A program made the position numbers and the translations under genes. A stretch of DNA of 21,013 nucleotides from Fidelibacterota bacterium (GTDB lineage Bacteria; Fidelibacterota; Marinisomatia; SCGC-AAA003-L08; D37C17): assembly GCA_018671635.1 (NCBI GenBank), contig JABHHG010000028.1:1-21013 (forward strand), written 5' to 3'. Below the pieces are notes generated by a model. That model worked only from the letters and a program-made list of their open reading frames with translations, had not been told where the DNA came from and did no database searches. Positions within the stretch are counted from its first letter, which is position 1. Every line of letters begins with the position of its first letter. Positions 1 to 9,192 of this stretch are shown piece after piece.

Positions 1-1
1 A

Positions 2-3000
2 ATAAAGGTAAATCATTCTTCACGAGGGTCGTCAATGACTTTAGGGTTTATGATTGTTGAAGGCAGTGAATCGGTAACTTTAAACGGTCGTCGATTAGAA
101 AAAGGGATTGACTATAGTATTGACTATTTTTCGGGAACCCTCAACTTTTTAATTCCTGAGGCCACTGACCCAACGGCAAAAATTGATGTTTCTTATGAAG
201 AGAATGAATTCATTTCATTCGATCAAAAACTATTGACGGGGACCCATTTAAAGTATGAATTTGGAGAGCGAAATTTTTTAAGTGGCGGTGCTTTTTTCTA
301 TAAGCAATCCATCTCTGAAAAGAAGGTTGATATCGGCTACGAACCCATGGAGAATTTTATTTGGAATATTAATGGCAAAATAGAACAAGATTTAGATTTT
401 CTGACTTCTTCGGTAGATAACCTACCCTTTATCGAAACCAGTAAAACTTCAAAATTTAGAATTGAAGGTGAATATGCTGAGGTTTATCCAAATCCAAATC
501 CATTGGGCCAAGCATTTTTAGATGATTTTGAATCATCCAAACGAACTACCGCCCCCAGCATTATGCAGCGTCAGTGGAAGATGTCTTCTCCGCCAGTAAG
601 TGGAGTTAATATAATTCCTGATAATGCTAATCGTGGAAAAATGGCATGGTTTAATCCTTATTATGATGTGAATACTAAAGAGATTTGGCCTAATCAATCC
701 ACATCCACACAGGCAAATAACACCACTACAAAGACCTTGTCATTACAATCTAAATTTGTAAATATTGATGAAAATGAAATAGGTTGGAATGGAATTACCA
801 CCATTATGTATTCCAGTGATTTTGATCAATCTCAAAGTAAGTATCTTGATATTTGGCTAAATGCAGATTCGGTTCACGTTAATGATAACTTGGTGTTGCA
901 TATTGATATTGGGAGTATTAGTGAAGATTTAGATAATGATAATTTTTTAGATACTGAAGATGATGATATTTATGGTGGTGGAATGGGTGATAACATCCTG
1001 AATGATGAAGAAGATACGGGATTAGATGGATGCTTTGATGAGCAAGAAAATGGATTCGGAGGATGTTTACCATTTGGATACACCTATGAAAATCCACCAA
1101 GTGTAGGCATTATTAATAGTTCGGATTATGTTGATACTAATGATCCAAATGGTGATAATTGGAATTACTCAGAAGGATCTAATGATTATAGTAGTATTAA
1201 TGGTTTAGAAGGAAATGGGAAAGCCATGGGGTCACGGTATCCCGATACTGAAGATTTGGATAAAGATTATAGTTTAGATTCTGTGAATGATTATTTTACA
1301 ATGTCAATAAAACCCAATGACGAAGTTTCTGACCCATCAAGTAATATTGTTACTGAAACAGAAAGTGGTGGTGTTCCTACGGGGTGGAAATTATTCAGAT
1401 TGCCACTATCAAAATTTGAAAAGCGTGGTGAAGAATTAGTAGAATGGACCGATGTGAGAAATATGAGATTATGGGTTGAAAGTGAAAACAATAGTCTTTC
1501 GGCAGGGGCACAAAGTATTCTTAAAATTGCAAAATTAGAGATAGTGGGAAATGAATGGGAGGAACTTGGCGAAATTGCATCTGATTCTCTCTATTTATCA
1601 GAATTTGCCATTGATTCAACCTTTACTATTGAAGTCATTAATACGGATGAAAACCCTGAATATTCAAAGCCTTCAGGGGTAGTCCAAGAAACGGATAGTT
1701 ATAGTGGAATAACCCTAAAAGAGCAATCATTGGTCATGTCTTTCTTAAAAAATGTAGATTGTGAAGATACAAATTCTGATTGTAATCCAGGCGGTATTGA
1801 TGAAGATAAGATTTTTGCAATTGAGAAAAATTTGAATCTTCTCACGGGTGATAAGAAAAATAGTTTTTTTGTATATGAAAATTTAGAAATGTATGTGTTT
1901 GGTGGTGATCCTTCTGCCATTGAAAGCTGGCCTTCTGATGGAGATGTAGATTTATTGTTTAGAATTGGTCGCGATGATAATTTTTATGAAATTCGCCAAC
2001 CCATATATCCAGAATGGGATTCCCGCAATCACATCAATTTGAATTTAGATAAATTATCATCCAATAAATTGGTAATTCATCCCATCGAAAATTTTACAGA
2101 TTCTGGCCCCGATTCTGTTTTCACTGTTATGGAAAATGGTTGTGGGGGAAGCCTACCAATTGGACATACTTATTTGGGGATATTGGACTCTTTGGCTTTG
2201 AGTCAAGATGATGTGTTCAATATTGAATATTTTAATGAGGTTCAAATTTGTGGATCTGAATATTGGGCTGGAGAATGTGAAAACTGTAGTAGTGATGATC
2301 CTAATGGTGATGATTATAGTTGTGGTCTTGATTTGTTATGCCCAGAAGATGAAGGGTATATTGCGCCCGATGCAGACCAAAGTGAACAGTTATCTGGTAC
2401 AGAAGGGAATAATTCATATGATATGGGCGAAGCATTTATTGATGATAATTCTGACGGTGAGTATGATGACTTGTCAGATGAAGAATTATATGATGAAGAT
2501 AATGAATTATGGATGTGGAAGGCTGCTTATTGTGATAACCAAGTTTCTACAACACAAGAAGAGTGTGAGAAGGACGGAGCTACTTGGGAGAATGGCTATG
2601 ATATTGAGGCAGTTTGCAATAATTGTTCAGAATTAAGGGTGAAGGGTGAGCCAGCCATTGATAATTTGAAGTATATTATTGTTGGCGTGGTAAACCGAAG
2701 TGGTGAAAGTCTATATGGAAAAGTGCTATTAGATGAGCTACGTATGACTGGCGTGAAAAATGAAAAAGGAAAGGCTTTTCGTGTTGAAAGCTCAATTGAT
2801 TTCGCAGACTTGTTAAGTATTAATGCATCATATGAAAAGAAAGATGCAGACTTCCATATGCTGCAACAAAGATTAGGTGCAGGGAATAATACTGAATCAT
2901 ACAACCTTACGGCAAAGTTAAATCCCAATTTATTTTTACCATCAAAATGGGGTATAAAGACCCCCATGAATATGACGTATAATCATAGTATTTCATCTCC

Positions 3001-4897
3001 AAAGTTTCGGCCCGGAAGTGATATTTTGGCAGGAAGTATTGAAGAGGCAGATTCGTCAATTCAAACTATCGATGATAAATTGACATTTAGTACATCATTT
3101 AATAAATCTGCTCGAAGTAAAAATTGGTTTGTAAAATCTACCGTTGATAATGTCACATTAAATTTTTCAGCTATCGGAAAACGAAGATCAACCTCAAGTA
3201 TTGAACATGAAGAGTCATTAGATTTAAGCTCCTCTGCAAAGTATGCCTACAATTTTGGGAAGGAAAACTATTTCAATCTATTTAAGTGGATGAAAAAATT
3301 GCCTGTATTCGGTGATTTCCTTTCTGAGTCACGATTTTATTATTCTCCAGATAAATTGAGTGCCAATATTTCATTAAATGAGAATGACAAATTAAGTAAG
3401 CAAAGAGTCGGTACGGAGACTCCTTCATATAGTTTGAAAATGCAACGTGATTTTACCTTGAATTATAAATTCACCAAAAGTTTTCAAGTGAATTACACCA
3501 AAAATATCTCAAGTAATTTGGACGATTATAGAGATCATAAATATGATATCGTGAAAAATTTATCTCCAGGATTAATTAAAAATGTGAAAGAGAAATTTAC
3601 CACTTCATTTTCACCCGATTTTTTGGGATGGCTAGACCCTAAAATTACTTATAATCCATCTTATTCATGGGATCTTGCAACCCAAAATGATAGTCTATCC
3701 CTCTCTAATATCAATGTGACGGCCCCCTTTAAAACTACAATGAATATTACTCCAAAAGAGATTGTGGAAATGTTTTATGCTCCAGAAAGTAAATCTGGGT
3801 CTTCAAGCCGATCGCGTTCACGAAGTCGAGGTAGAAAATCGTCATCTAAAAAATCTTCAAAAATATATGAATTTAAAAATCCAGTGATGAAATATTTCTT
3901 GGGTAAATTACATTCAGTATTCTCAATTGCAACAAAATTGAAGTTCACCTATGACCATTCTGAAACACATAAGTTGAATAATATTTTAGCATCAGATTCA
4001 CCAGATTATTTTTATAGACTTGGTTTCAGTGAGACTCCTTCAAATTTAACTTATAATAATGATGCGGGCACGTATAGCTTTACGCATAAAAGAGATGACA
4101 AGTTCTCTGCTTCAACCAGTTTGAATCTCACATCGAAATTGCAAGTTTCTAAACTTGAGTATAAAAATAATATTTCCAGAACTACATCGTCCACATCCAC
4201 ACCACAATTATCGGTAAATACTTCAGAATCATTTTTACCTTTAGGGATGAATGGTGATGATGGGTTTCCGTTTGTGAACTGGAATGTTAATTGGTCAGGG
4301 TTTGAAAAATGGTGGATATTAGATCAGTATTTCAAAACCATAAGTCTATCTCATAGTTATAGCAGTGAGCGGTCGTCCACCACAAATGGAGATCAGTTAG
4401 AAAGTTGGAATTATACACAATCCCTTTCTCCGTTATTTGGGTTGTCGGTAAAGACTAAAGGGAAAAATAAATGGTCTTTAAATTTCACATTATCACACAC
4501 TGAAACCATAAATAATAAGCGAATCGGAACGCCAACAACGCGAACCTATAATAATAAAATAAATGGTTCAATTTCTCATAATCGAACGGGCGGATTAAAT
4601 ATCCCTCTCTTTTTCTTTAGAGATTTTTACATTTCTAATGATATGAACTTTGATTTGAATGTTTCATGGAATCAAGATTACAAATTAATTGATCCTGGAA
4701 ATGCTGCTTCCATTGATGATTTTAATGAAGATGAACGTTCATCCAGTTTGGATATTAAACCCAATGTTACTTATAGTTTTACTCGGTGGGTAAATGGTAA
4801 TTTTTACTTCGTTTATAAGGTGTCAGAAAATAAAACTCTGGGCAAAACAGAAGAAAGAGATTTTGGATTCAAAGTTAACATCCGCATCCAAGGATAG
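2..4897 (+). CDS. sprA: SprA/Sov-family T9SS outer-membrane translocon, 5'-truncated by window edge
   Basis: SprA (Sov) is the giant outer-membrane beta-barrel through which type IX secretion cargo leaves the periplasm. The frame is open from base 2, so the N-terminus lies outside the window. The first ATG (35) is not a credible start, since the homologous motif GSESVTLNGRRL and the following DYSIDYFSGTL are internal in the family. About 1,630 residues are visible; Flavobacterium SprA is roughly 2,400. Numbered from base 35, residues 280-470 contain Asp-rich segments. Residues 703-864 form a Cys-rich insert with around ten cysteines. The region after 870 is long, rich in Ser/Asn/Thr and aromatics, with no cysteine, as expected of barrel strands. 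A basic Ser/Arg-rich loop lies at 1252-1276. The C-terminus (GFKVNIRIQG) is a typical final barrel strand. The next gene starts 6 bases downstream. Family assignment is firm; the inserts have no assigned role. Confidence 0.88.
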   Translation: MKVNHSSRGSSMTLGFMIVEGSESVTLNGRRLEKGIDYSIDYFSGTLNFLIPEATDPTAKIDVSYEENEFISFDQKLLTGTHLKYEFGERNFLSGGAFFYKQSISEKKVDIGYEPMENFIWNINGKIEQDLDFLTSSVDNLPFIETSKTSKFRIEGEYAEVYPNPNPLGQAFLDDFESSKRTTAPSIMQRQWKMSSPPVSGVNIIPDNANRGKMAWFNPYYDVNTKEIWPNQSTSTQANNTTTKTLSLQSKFVNIDENEIGWNGITTIMYSSDFDQSQSKYLDIWLNADSVHVNDNLVLHIDIGSISEDLDNDNFLDTEDDDIYGGGMGDNILNDEEDTGLDGCFDEQENGFGGCLPFGYTYENPPSVGIINSSDYVDTNDPNGDNWNYSEGSNDYSSINGLEGNGKAMGSRYPDTEDLDKDYSLDSVNDYFTMSIKPNDEVSDPSSNIVTETESGGVPTGWKLFRLPLSKFEKRGEELVEWTDVRNMRLWVESENNSLSAGAQSILKIAKLEIVGNEWEELGEIASDSLYLSEFAIDSTFTIEVINTDENPEYSKPSGVVQETDSYSGITLKEQSLVMSFLKNVDCEDTNSDCNPGGIDEDKIFAIEKNLNLLTGDKKNSFFVYENLEMYVFGGDPSAIESWPSDGDVDLLFRIGRDDNFYEIRQPIYPEWDSRNHINLNLDKLSSNKLVIHPIENFTDSGPDSVFTVMENGCGGSLPIGHTYLGILDSLALSQDDVFNIEYFNEVQICGSEYWAGECENCSSDDPNGDDYSCGLDLLCPEDEGYIAPDADQSEQLSGTEGNNSYDMGEAFIDDNSDGEYDDLSDEELYDEDNELWMWKAAYCDNQVSTTQEECEKDGATWENGYDIEAVCNNCSELRVKGEPAIDNLKYIIVGVVNRSGESLYGKVLLDELRMTGVKNEKGKAFRVESSIDFADLLSINASYEKKDADFHMLQQRLGAGNNTESYNLTAKLNPNLFLPSKWGIKTPMNMTYNHSISSPKFRPGSDILAGSIEEADSSIQTIDDKLTFSTSFNKSARSKNWFVKSTVDNVTLNFSAIGKRRSTSSIEHEESLDLSSSAKYAYNFGKENYFNLFKWMKKLPVFGDFLSESRFYYSPDKLSANISLNENDKLSKQRVGTETPSYSLKMQRDFTLNYKFTKSFQVNYTKNISSNLDDYRDHKYDIVKNLSPGLIKNVKEKFTTSFSPDFLGWLDPKITYNPSYSWDLATQNDSLSLSNINVTAPFKTTMNITPKEIVEMFYAPESKSGSSSRSRSRSRGRKSSSKKSSKIYEFKNPVMKYFLGKLHSVFSIATKLKFTYDHSETHKLNNILASDSPDYFYRLGFSETPSNLTYNNDAGTYSFTHKRDDKFSASTSLNLTSKLQVSKLEYKNNISRTTSSTSTPQLSVNTSESFLPLGMNGDDGFPFVNWNVNWSGFEKWWILDQYFKTISLSHSYSSERSSTTNGDQLESWNYTQSLSPLFGLSVKTKGKNKWSLNFTLSHTETINNKRIGTPTTRTYNNKINGSISHNRTGGLNIPLFFFRDFYISNDMNFDLNVSWNQDYKLIDPGNAASIDDFNEDERSSSLDIKPNVTYSFTRWVNGNFYFVYKVSENKTLGKTEERDFGFKVNIRIQG

Positions 4898-4903
4898 CTC
4901 AAT

Positions 4904-5833
4904 ATGAAAAATAAAATTCTAATTTCAATACTCATTTGTTTACAATTTTTACGTTGCCAAGAAATTCAATATTTTGACGGAGATAGAGCATTAGCATATA
5001 TCTATCAGCAATGTGAATTTGGTCCACGATATCCAGGAAGTGTGGGTCATGACAAATCAGTTCAGTATTTCACCCATTTTTTCAAAGGCTTTGGCGATAC
5101 GTTTATTTCTATGAATGAAACAATTCTACATCCATACGACGCACCTGATTCTCTACGATTAACAAACTTTATGGTTCGCTATAATATGGATGCTCCCAAA
5201 CGAATTATGCTCATGGCCCATTGGGACACTCGAAAAGTTGCCGACATGGACAAAAATGAAGATAACAGAAATACACCAATTTTAGGGGCAAATGATGGTG
5301 CCAGTGGAGTTGCTGTTTTAATGGTAATTGCTGAAATGCTCCATCATTTACCGTTAATAAATTTAGGTGTAGATATTCTACTTGTGGATGGAGAAGATGT
5401 GGGCCATTCGGGTGATTCACATAATTTTGGTATTGGAACCCGATTATTTTCAAGCCATATTCCTGAGCCCAGGCCTGAAGTTGCCATTTGTATAGATATG
5501 GTTGGGGATAAGGAGTTAACCCTTCCCATTGAACAATTCTCTTATATTCAAGCGCCTGATTTTGTAATGGATATTTGGAATTTTGCAAATCAATTGGGAT
5601 ATACTCAATTTCAAAAAACAATGGGAATACCTATAACTGATGATCATCGGGTTTTATTTATTCATTCTGGGATTCCTGCAATTGATATTATTGATTTCAA
5701 TTATCCAAATACCAAAGAGAATTATTGGCACACAATAGAAGATACTCCCGATAAATGTTCAGCAGAAAGTTTAGCGGTAGTGGGAACCGTAGTATTGAAC
5801 TATTTATATCAACTTGATGGAGCCATGAAATGA
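4904..5833 (+). CDS. Glutaminyl-peptide cyclotransferase-like M28 zinc enzyme (exported)
   Basis: This is a 309-residue M28-fold protein closest in motif pattern to type II glutaminyl cyclases, which turn N-terminal Gln into pyroglutamate. Visible motifs are HWDTR (106-110), GANDGASG (128-135), DGED (162-165), IDMVGD (197-202), DDH near 248 and YWHTIEDT (274-281). By analogy with human QC, zinc ligands would be D131, D165 and H276, with E164 and D198 catalytic. A hydrophobic N-terminus ending FLRCQ is an export signal. The Cys could be a lipobox, but Arg before it is unusual, so cleavage before Q20 is an alternative. An AAGGA lies 11 bases upstream of the ATG. It sits directly after sprA. Many T9SS bacteria use pyroglutamate on exported proteins, so a link is plausible but inferred. 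An M28 aminopeptidase is the alternative. Confidence 0.8.
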   Translation: MKNKILISILICLQFLRCQEIQYFDGDRALAYIYQQCEFGPRYPGSVGHDKSVQYFTHFFKGFGDTFISMNETILHPYDAPDSLRLTNFMVRYNMDAPKRIMLMAHWDTRKVADMDKNEDNRNTPILGANDGASGVAVLMVIAEMLHHLPLINLGVDILLVDGEDVGHSGDSHNFGIGTRLFSSHIPEPRPEVAICIDMVGDKELTLPIEQFSYIQAPDFVMDIWNFANQLGYTQFQKTMGIPITDDHRVLFIHSGIPAIDIIDFNYPNTKENYWHTIEDTPDKCSAESLAVVGTVVLNYLYQLDGAMK

Positions 5834-6645
5834 CCAGTTATTGGGATGTATTGTCATTAGTGGGAGAAAGAGAATCTATTGAAATAATTTCATCATTAGT
5901 GCAAGATCAATCACTGGGTTGTATCGATACGGATCAAAAATTATCTTTATACTTTGACCCTGATAAAAAGAGTGAAATTGATACTTTATTGACCAGTTTA
6001 AATAGTTTACACAAATTTAATTTTGATTGGTCCACCCAAGAAACCGAGCCTTGGCATTTATCATGGAAAGAAAATTTTACGCCTATTTATGTGGATGATA
6101 AAATTGCAATAATCCCTGATTGGGAAGAGAATATACCCAATCATGAGCATGTACTCAAAATTAGGCCGGGGATGGCATTTGGTACCGGCCACCATGAAAC
6201 CACGTTTTTGATGTTGGAGGCATTACTCAAATATGATATTTTGGGTAAGTCAGTATTAGATTTGGGAACAGGAAGTGGGATCCTTGCCATCGCTGCAAAA
6301 TCATTAGGTGCGAACCAAATAATTGGCGTGGAGTATGATGGGGTTTGTGAAGAAAATTTCATGGAAAATTTGGAGTTAAATAATACATCTGAAATCGATT
6401 TTATCCAAGGAGATGCTACCACGTGGATGAACTTTAATTTTGATGTAGTTTTAGCCAATATTAATCGAAATGTTCTTTTAGAAATTATCCCCAATATGAA
6501 AAAGGCCACAGGAATAATATTGTTATCGGGCTTACTTACGACTGATGAAGAAATGATGCGACGAGTTTGTAACGATAATGGTTTGAAAGTGGAAGCGGTA
6601 AATACGAATGGTGAATGGATTTCAATGGAGTTAACTGTTGAATAA
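5830..6645 (+). CDS. prmA: Ribosomal protein L11 methyltransferase PrmA
   Basis: PrmA is a cytoplasmic S-adenosylmethionine-dependent enzyme that methylates ribosomal protein L11. At 271 residues it is slightly shorter than the E. coli enzyme. The N-terminal substrate-recognition domain (1-105) leads into the signature FGTGHHETT (117-125). The SAM-binding loop VLDLGTGSG follows at 142-150, then an acidic GVEYD after the next helix and the catalytic-region motif ANINRN (209-214). The start overlaps the stop of the preceding gene by ATGA, indicating translational coupling. The 3' end overlaps the next gene by 8 bases. A housekeeping translation gene lying among exported-protein genes suggests simple co-transcription rather than a shared function. 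Confidence in identity is high. Confidence 0.93.
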   Translation: MTSYWDVLSLVGERESIEIISSLVQDQSLGCIDTDQKLSLYFDPDKKSEIDTLLTSLNSLHKFNFDWSTQETEPWHLSWKENFTPIYVDDKIAIIPDWEENIPNHEHVLKIRPGMAFGTGHHETTFLMLEALLKYDILGKSVLDLGTGSGILAIAAKSLGANQIIGVEYDGVCEENFMENLELNNTSEIDFIQGDATTWMNFNFDVVLANINRNVLLEIIPNMKKATGIILLSGLLTTDEEMMRRVCNDNGLKVEAVNTNGEWISMELTVE

Positions 6646-7552
6646 ATCCCTAATTATAATTTTTACTCTATTTATAGTTTCTTGTGTAAACCAGGTGACT
6701 TTGGAACCATCCTCTCATTTTGAAATTGAGAAGGTACAAGTTGAAGTAGATAAATTTGAAAATGAGTTATTTCTTCAAGCTGATATTGATCATTGGAATG
6801 GCAATGAAAATATAGCATCTGTACAAGCTGAATTGAGTGTTTATCAGAATGGGGGCTATGAAACATTAGGGAGTTTTGTTCTGTTTGATAATGGTCAAAA
6901 TGGAGATATAATTCCAGAAAACGGAATTTATTCATTATTGACTACCGCTGAAGAACTCATTGTTGTTGATGTTGAACCCGAGATTAAGTCTATAAATATG
7001 GTAAGCTATTATGAATTGGCTCAGTCAGAAAGTGATAGTTTATCAATAGAATTGACTGTTAGTGGAAAATCATTAAGAGTCATTTTTAACGCTGATGATA
7101 TAGAGGGTGTTTCGACTCAGTTTACAAAATATATAAATTTGTCAAACACGTATATTGAAATCCAAATTAATGCTGATGGGATGTATAATGATAAATATCC
7201 CGAAGATGATAACATTTGTGATCGTGAGTGGAGTTTGAGTGATTATGGATTTCTCCACTATTTCAATATTGTAGCTTCAAGTCAATTGGGCAGTAGTAAT
7301 AATTTTACTTATTCCACAAAAATTCCATTTCGTCCACTTGATGAATGTGGGGGTACTGGTGAGGCTTTATTTAAGTTTAATGTACATGATATGGATATTT
7401 CAAATTGCCTTTCAACAGAAGCAAATACATGTTCGGAAAATCTAATTGAACTATCCTCCATTGAGCGTTCATTAATCATTTCTGGTTGCGGTGATAATTA
7501 CTGTACTGATGTTTACGAGAGTAATACTTCTTGTGCTGAGGATTGTGAATGA
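6638..7552 (+). CDS. Lipoprotein of unknown function with C-terminal Cys-rich motif
   Basis: This 304-residue protein is not recognised. Its TTG start at 6638 overlaps prmA by 8 bases. A TGGAG Shine-Dalgarno at 6626-6630, 7 bases upstream, supports it, and no other start would keep the signal peptide. The N-terminus is a type II signal peptide with lipobox IVSC (Cys16). Residues 30-110 contain a beta-sandwich-like stretch with FDNGQNGD and ENGIYSL, a pattern seen in extracellular Ig-like domains. Two Cys-containing segments occur around residues 185-265. The last 21 residues carry a C-x4-C-x9-C-x3-C pattern (284, 289, 299, 303) resembling CGDGxC...C..DC tails of secreted proteins in environmental bacteria. 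The next gene starts within its stop (ATGA). It is likely an envelope or surface lipoprotein; its role is unknown. Confidence 0.8.
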   Translation: MNKSLIIIFTLFIVSCVNQVTLEPSSHFEIEKVQVEVDKFENELFLQADIDHWNGNENIASVQAELSVYQNGGYETLGSFVLFDNGQNGDIIPENGIYSLLTTAEELIVVDVEPEIKSINMVSYYELAQSESDSLSIELTVSGKSLRVIFNADDIEGVSTQFTKYINLSNTYIEIQINADGMYNDKYPEDDNICDREWSLSDYGFLHYFNIVASSQLGSSNNFTYSTKIPFRPLDECGGTGEALFKFNVHDMDISNCLSTEANTCSENLIELSSIERSLIISGCGDNYCTDVYESNTSCAEDCE

Positions 7553-9192
7553 AATTTATATTCTTAATCATTATTTCAATTGGATTTTCATTCCCACCAT
7601 CCTTCAATTTAGATAGAAACGCAGAAATTGTAAATGAGGGTTTACCTGATAATGGTATCATTGATATTGAAGCTATTTTGCATAATCAATTATATTTTGG
7701 TACGTCTTCAGGATTAGGCCGAGTAGATATTAATGGGGAAGAATTAATTTTTTCAACTGTCATGAATAATGCCATGCCAGAGGGGGGGAATCCAGCACTT
7801 ACCATAGATGGAAATGTAATCGCTGTTTCAGGAGTTACCACTTATTATTCAGCAGCCACAGAGTCCAATGAGCCAAAAGGAACGGGTATTGCATATTCAG
7901 TAGATTATGGTGATACATGGAAATTTATGGAACAGCCTATTGTTGAGAATCCAGAAGAAGGATTATTTCATCAAATTGAATGGGGGGGGCAAACACTTCA
8001 AATTTTGGCGGTAACCACGGCTGTCAATAATGTGTCATACGATTTAGCTATTGGTGAAAGTTATATTTATTCAACCAGTTGGGCGGGCGGATTACAGAGA
8101 TTCGATTATATCAATGAAGAAGAACCCTTTACTGATTTAGATGGAAATGACCAATGGGATGATGGTGAAGCCTATGATGATATAAATGAAAATGGTCAAT
8201 GGGATGACGAGCCTCAATGGGAAATAATTCCCTTACCCATGGATGATCAAGATTCCTTAATTTGTGGTGATATTGACATAGATGTATATGAGCTAAATCC
8301 CAAAGATCCAGGCGATGGAGGAAATCATAATCACAAGGGATTCTCTGTATTTATTGAGGATGAAATTATTTGGGTGGGGACGGCAAATGGTTTGAACAAA
8401 GGTGTCATTGTTAATGACTGCATAGAGTGGACTCACTTCTCTACAGCAGATGGCTTGACTGGAAATTGGGTAGTGGGGATTGATTTTGGTTTAAGTAGAT
8501 TGTGGGCAATTACATGGGCAACAGTGAGCACCGAAAGTACAGGATTATCCTATTCATTTGACCATGGCGTAACATGGCAGTATGTAGATTTTTTCACAAA
8601 TAATGGAACTAAAGTATATAATTTAGAAATTTCACAAAATCGAATTTATGCATCCACAATTGAGGGGCTTTATGTTTCAGAAGATGGTGAACATTGGGAG
8701 TTAATCCCTGATTTTATTGATAGTACCACCGGTGAAACAATATTAGATGATGCGGTCTATACTGCCCATGTTCCTTATGGAACATATGAAGTATGGGTTG
8801 GAACGGGTGATGGTTTGGCTATTCGAGACTCAAATGGATTTGTAGATATCCATCAATTTTGGGAGGCTACGGTAAGTCCTGAAAACGGAGACTTCAATTT
8901 TAGTGTGTATCCCAATCCATTCTATGTGAAAGATCATAATGTTAGGGGTGGCTCTGGACATGTTCGATTTGTCTATAATGTTGGTTCTAATTCCATAATT
9001 AATATTTATGATTTCTCTATGGATCATGTGGTAAAATTGAGTAATAGCCATTCTGCAGGAAATAATGGTGAAAGTGAAATGATTTGGGATGGTAGAAACT
9101 CACGAGGAAAGAATGTAGCAAATGGTGTGTATTTTTGTAAACTGACGGCAAGTGGTCAAGATTATTGGACAAAATTAGTGGTGATAAATTGA
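7549..9192 (+). CDS. Secreted beta-propeller-like protein with T9SS type A C-terminal sorting domain
   Basis: This 547-residue exported protein is probable T9SS cargo. The ATG overlaps the upstream stop, and GAGGA at 7538-7542 is a good ribosome site. A signal peptide covers roughly residues 1-16. The middle has repeated blade-like segments (LYFGTSSGLGRVD, IIWVGTANGLNKG, YASTIEGLYVSEDG, VWVGTGDGLAI) and SVDYGDTW/SFDHGVTW turns resembling BNR or sortilin-like propellers. Two adjacent Asp-rich loops at 196-207 (DLDGNDQWDDGE) and 211-221 look like EF-hand/dockerin calcium loops. The C-terminal ~100 residues start with FSVYPNPF and end with WDGRNSRG, NGVYFCKL and KLVVIN, matching the type A sorting tail (FlgD-like Ig fold). 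It lies between sprA and two PorV/PorQ-like genes, supporting T9SS export. Its molecular function is unknown. Confidence 0.85.
   Translation: MKFIFLIIISIGFSFPPSFNLDRNAEIVNEGLPDNGIIDIEAILHNQLYFGTSSGLGRVDINGEELIFSTVMNNAMPEGGNPALTIDGNVIAVSGVTTYYSAATESNEPKGTGIAYSVDYGDTWKFMEQPIVENPEEGLFHQIEWGGQTLQILAVTTAVNNVSYDLAIGESYIYSTSWAGGLQRFDYINEEEPFTDLDGNDQWDDGEAYDDINENGQWDDEPQWEIIPLPMDDQDSLICGDIDIDVYELNPKDPGDGGNHNHKGFSVFIEDEIIWVGTANGLNKGVIVNDCIEWTHFSTADGLTGNWVVGIDFGLSRLWAITWATVSTESTGLSYSFDHGVTWQYVDFFTNNGTKVYNLEISQNRIYASTIEGLYVSEDGEHWELIPDFIDSTTGETILDDAVYTAHVPYGTYEVWVGTGDGLAIRDSNGFVDIHQFWEATVSPENGDFNFSVYPNPFYVKDHNVRGGSGHVRFVYNVGSNSIINIYDFSMDHVVKLSNSHSAGNNGESEMIWDGRNSRGKNVANGVYFCKLTASGQDYWTKLVVIN

Noticed and set aside
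2208..2636. 142-codon plus-strand ORF inside sprA
   Set aside because: It is a frame-shifted shadow of the Asp/Cys-rich insert, rich in Met/Val/Ile as expected from GAT repeats read out of frame; no motif or start signal.
2596..2967. 123-codon antisense ORF opposite sprA
   Set aside because: It is a shadow of the well-supported sprA frame; no family features.
5211..5621. 136-codon antisense ORF opposite the glutaminyl cyclase gene
   Set aside because: The opposite strand encodes a protein with all family motifs; the antisense translation is His/Leu/Gln-rich with no recognisable domain.
9165..9191. Upstream ATG for the first PorV/PorQ-like gene
   Set aside because: It would put MDKISGDKL before the signal peptide and deepen the overlap with the cargo gene's sorting tail; ATG 9192 is coupled to the stop and starts the signal cleanly.
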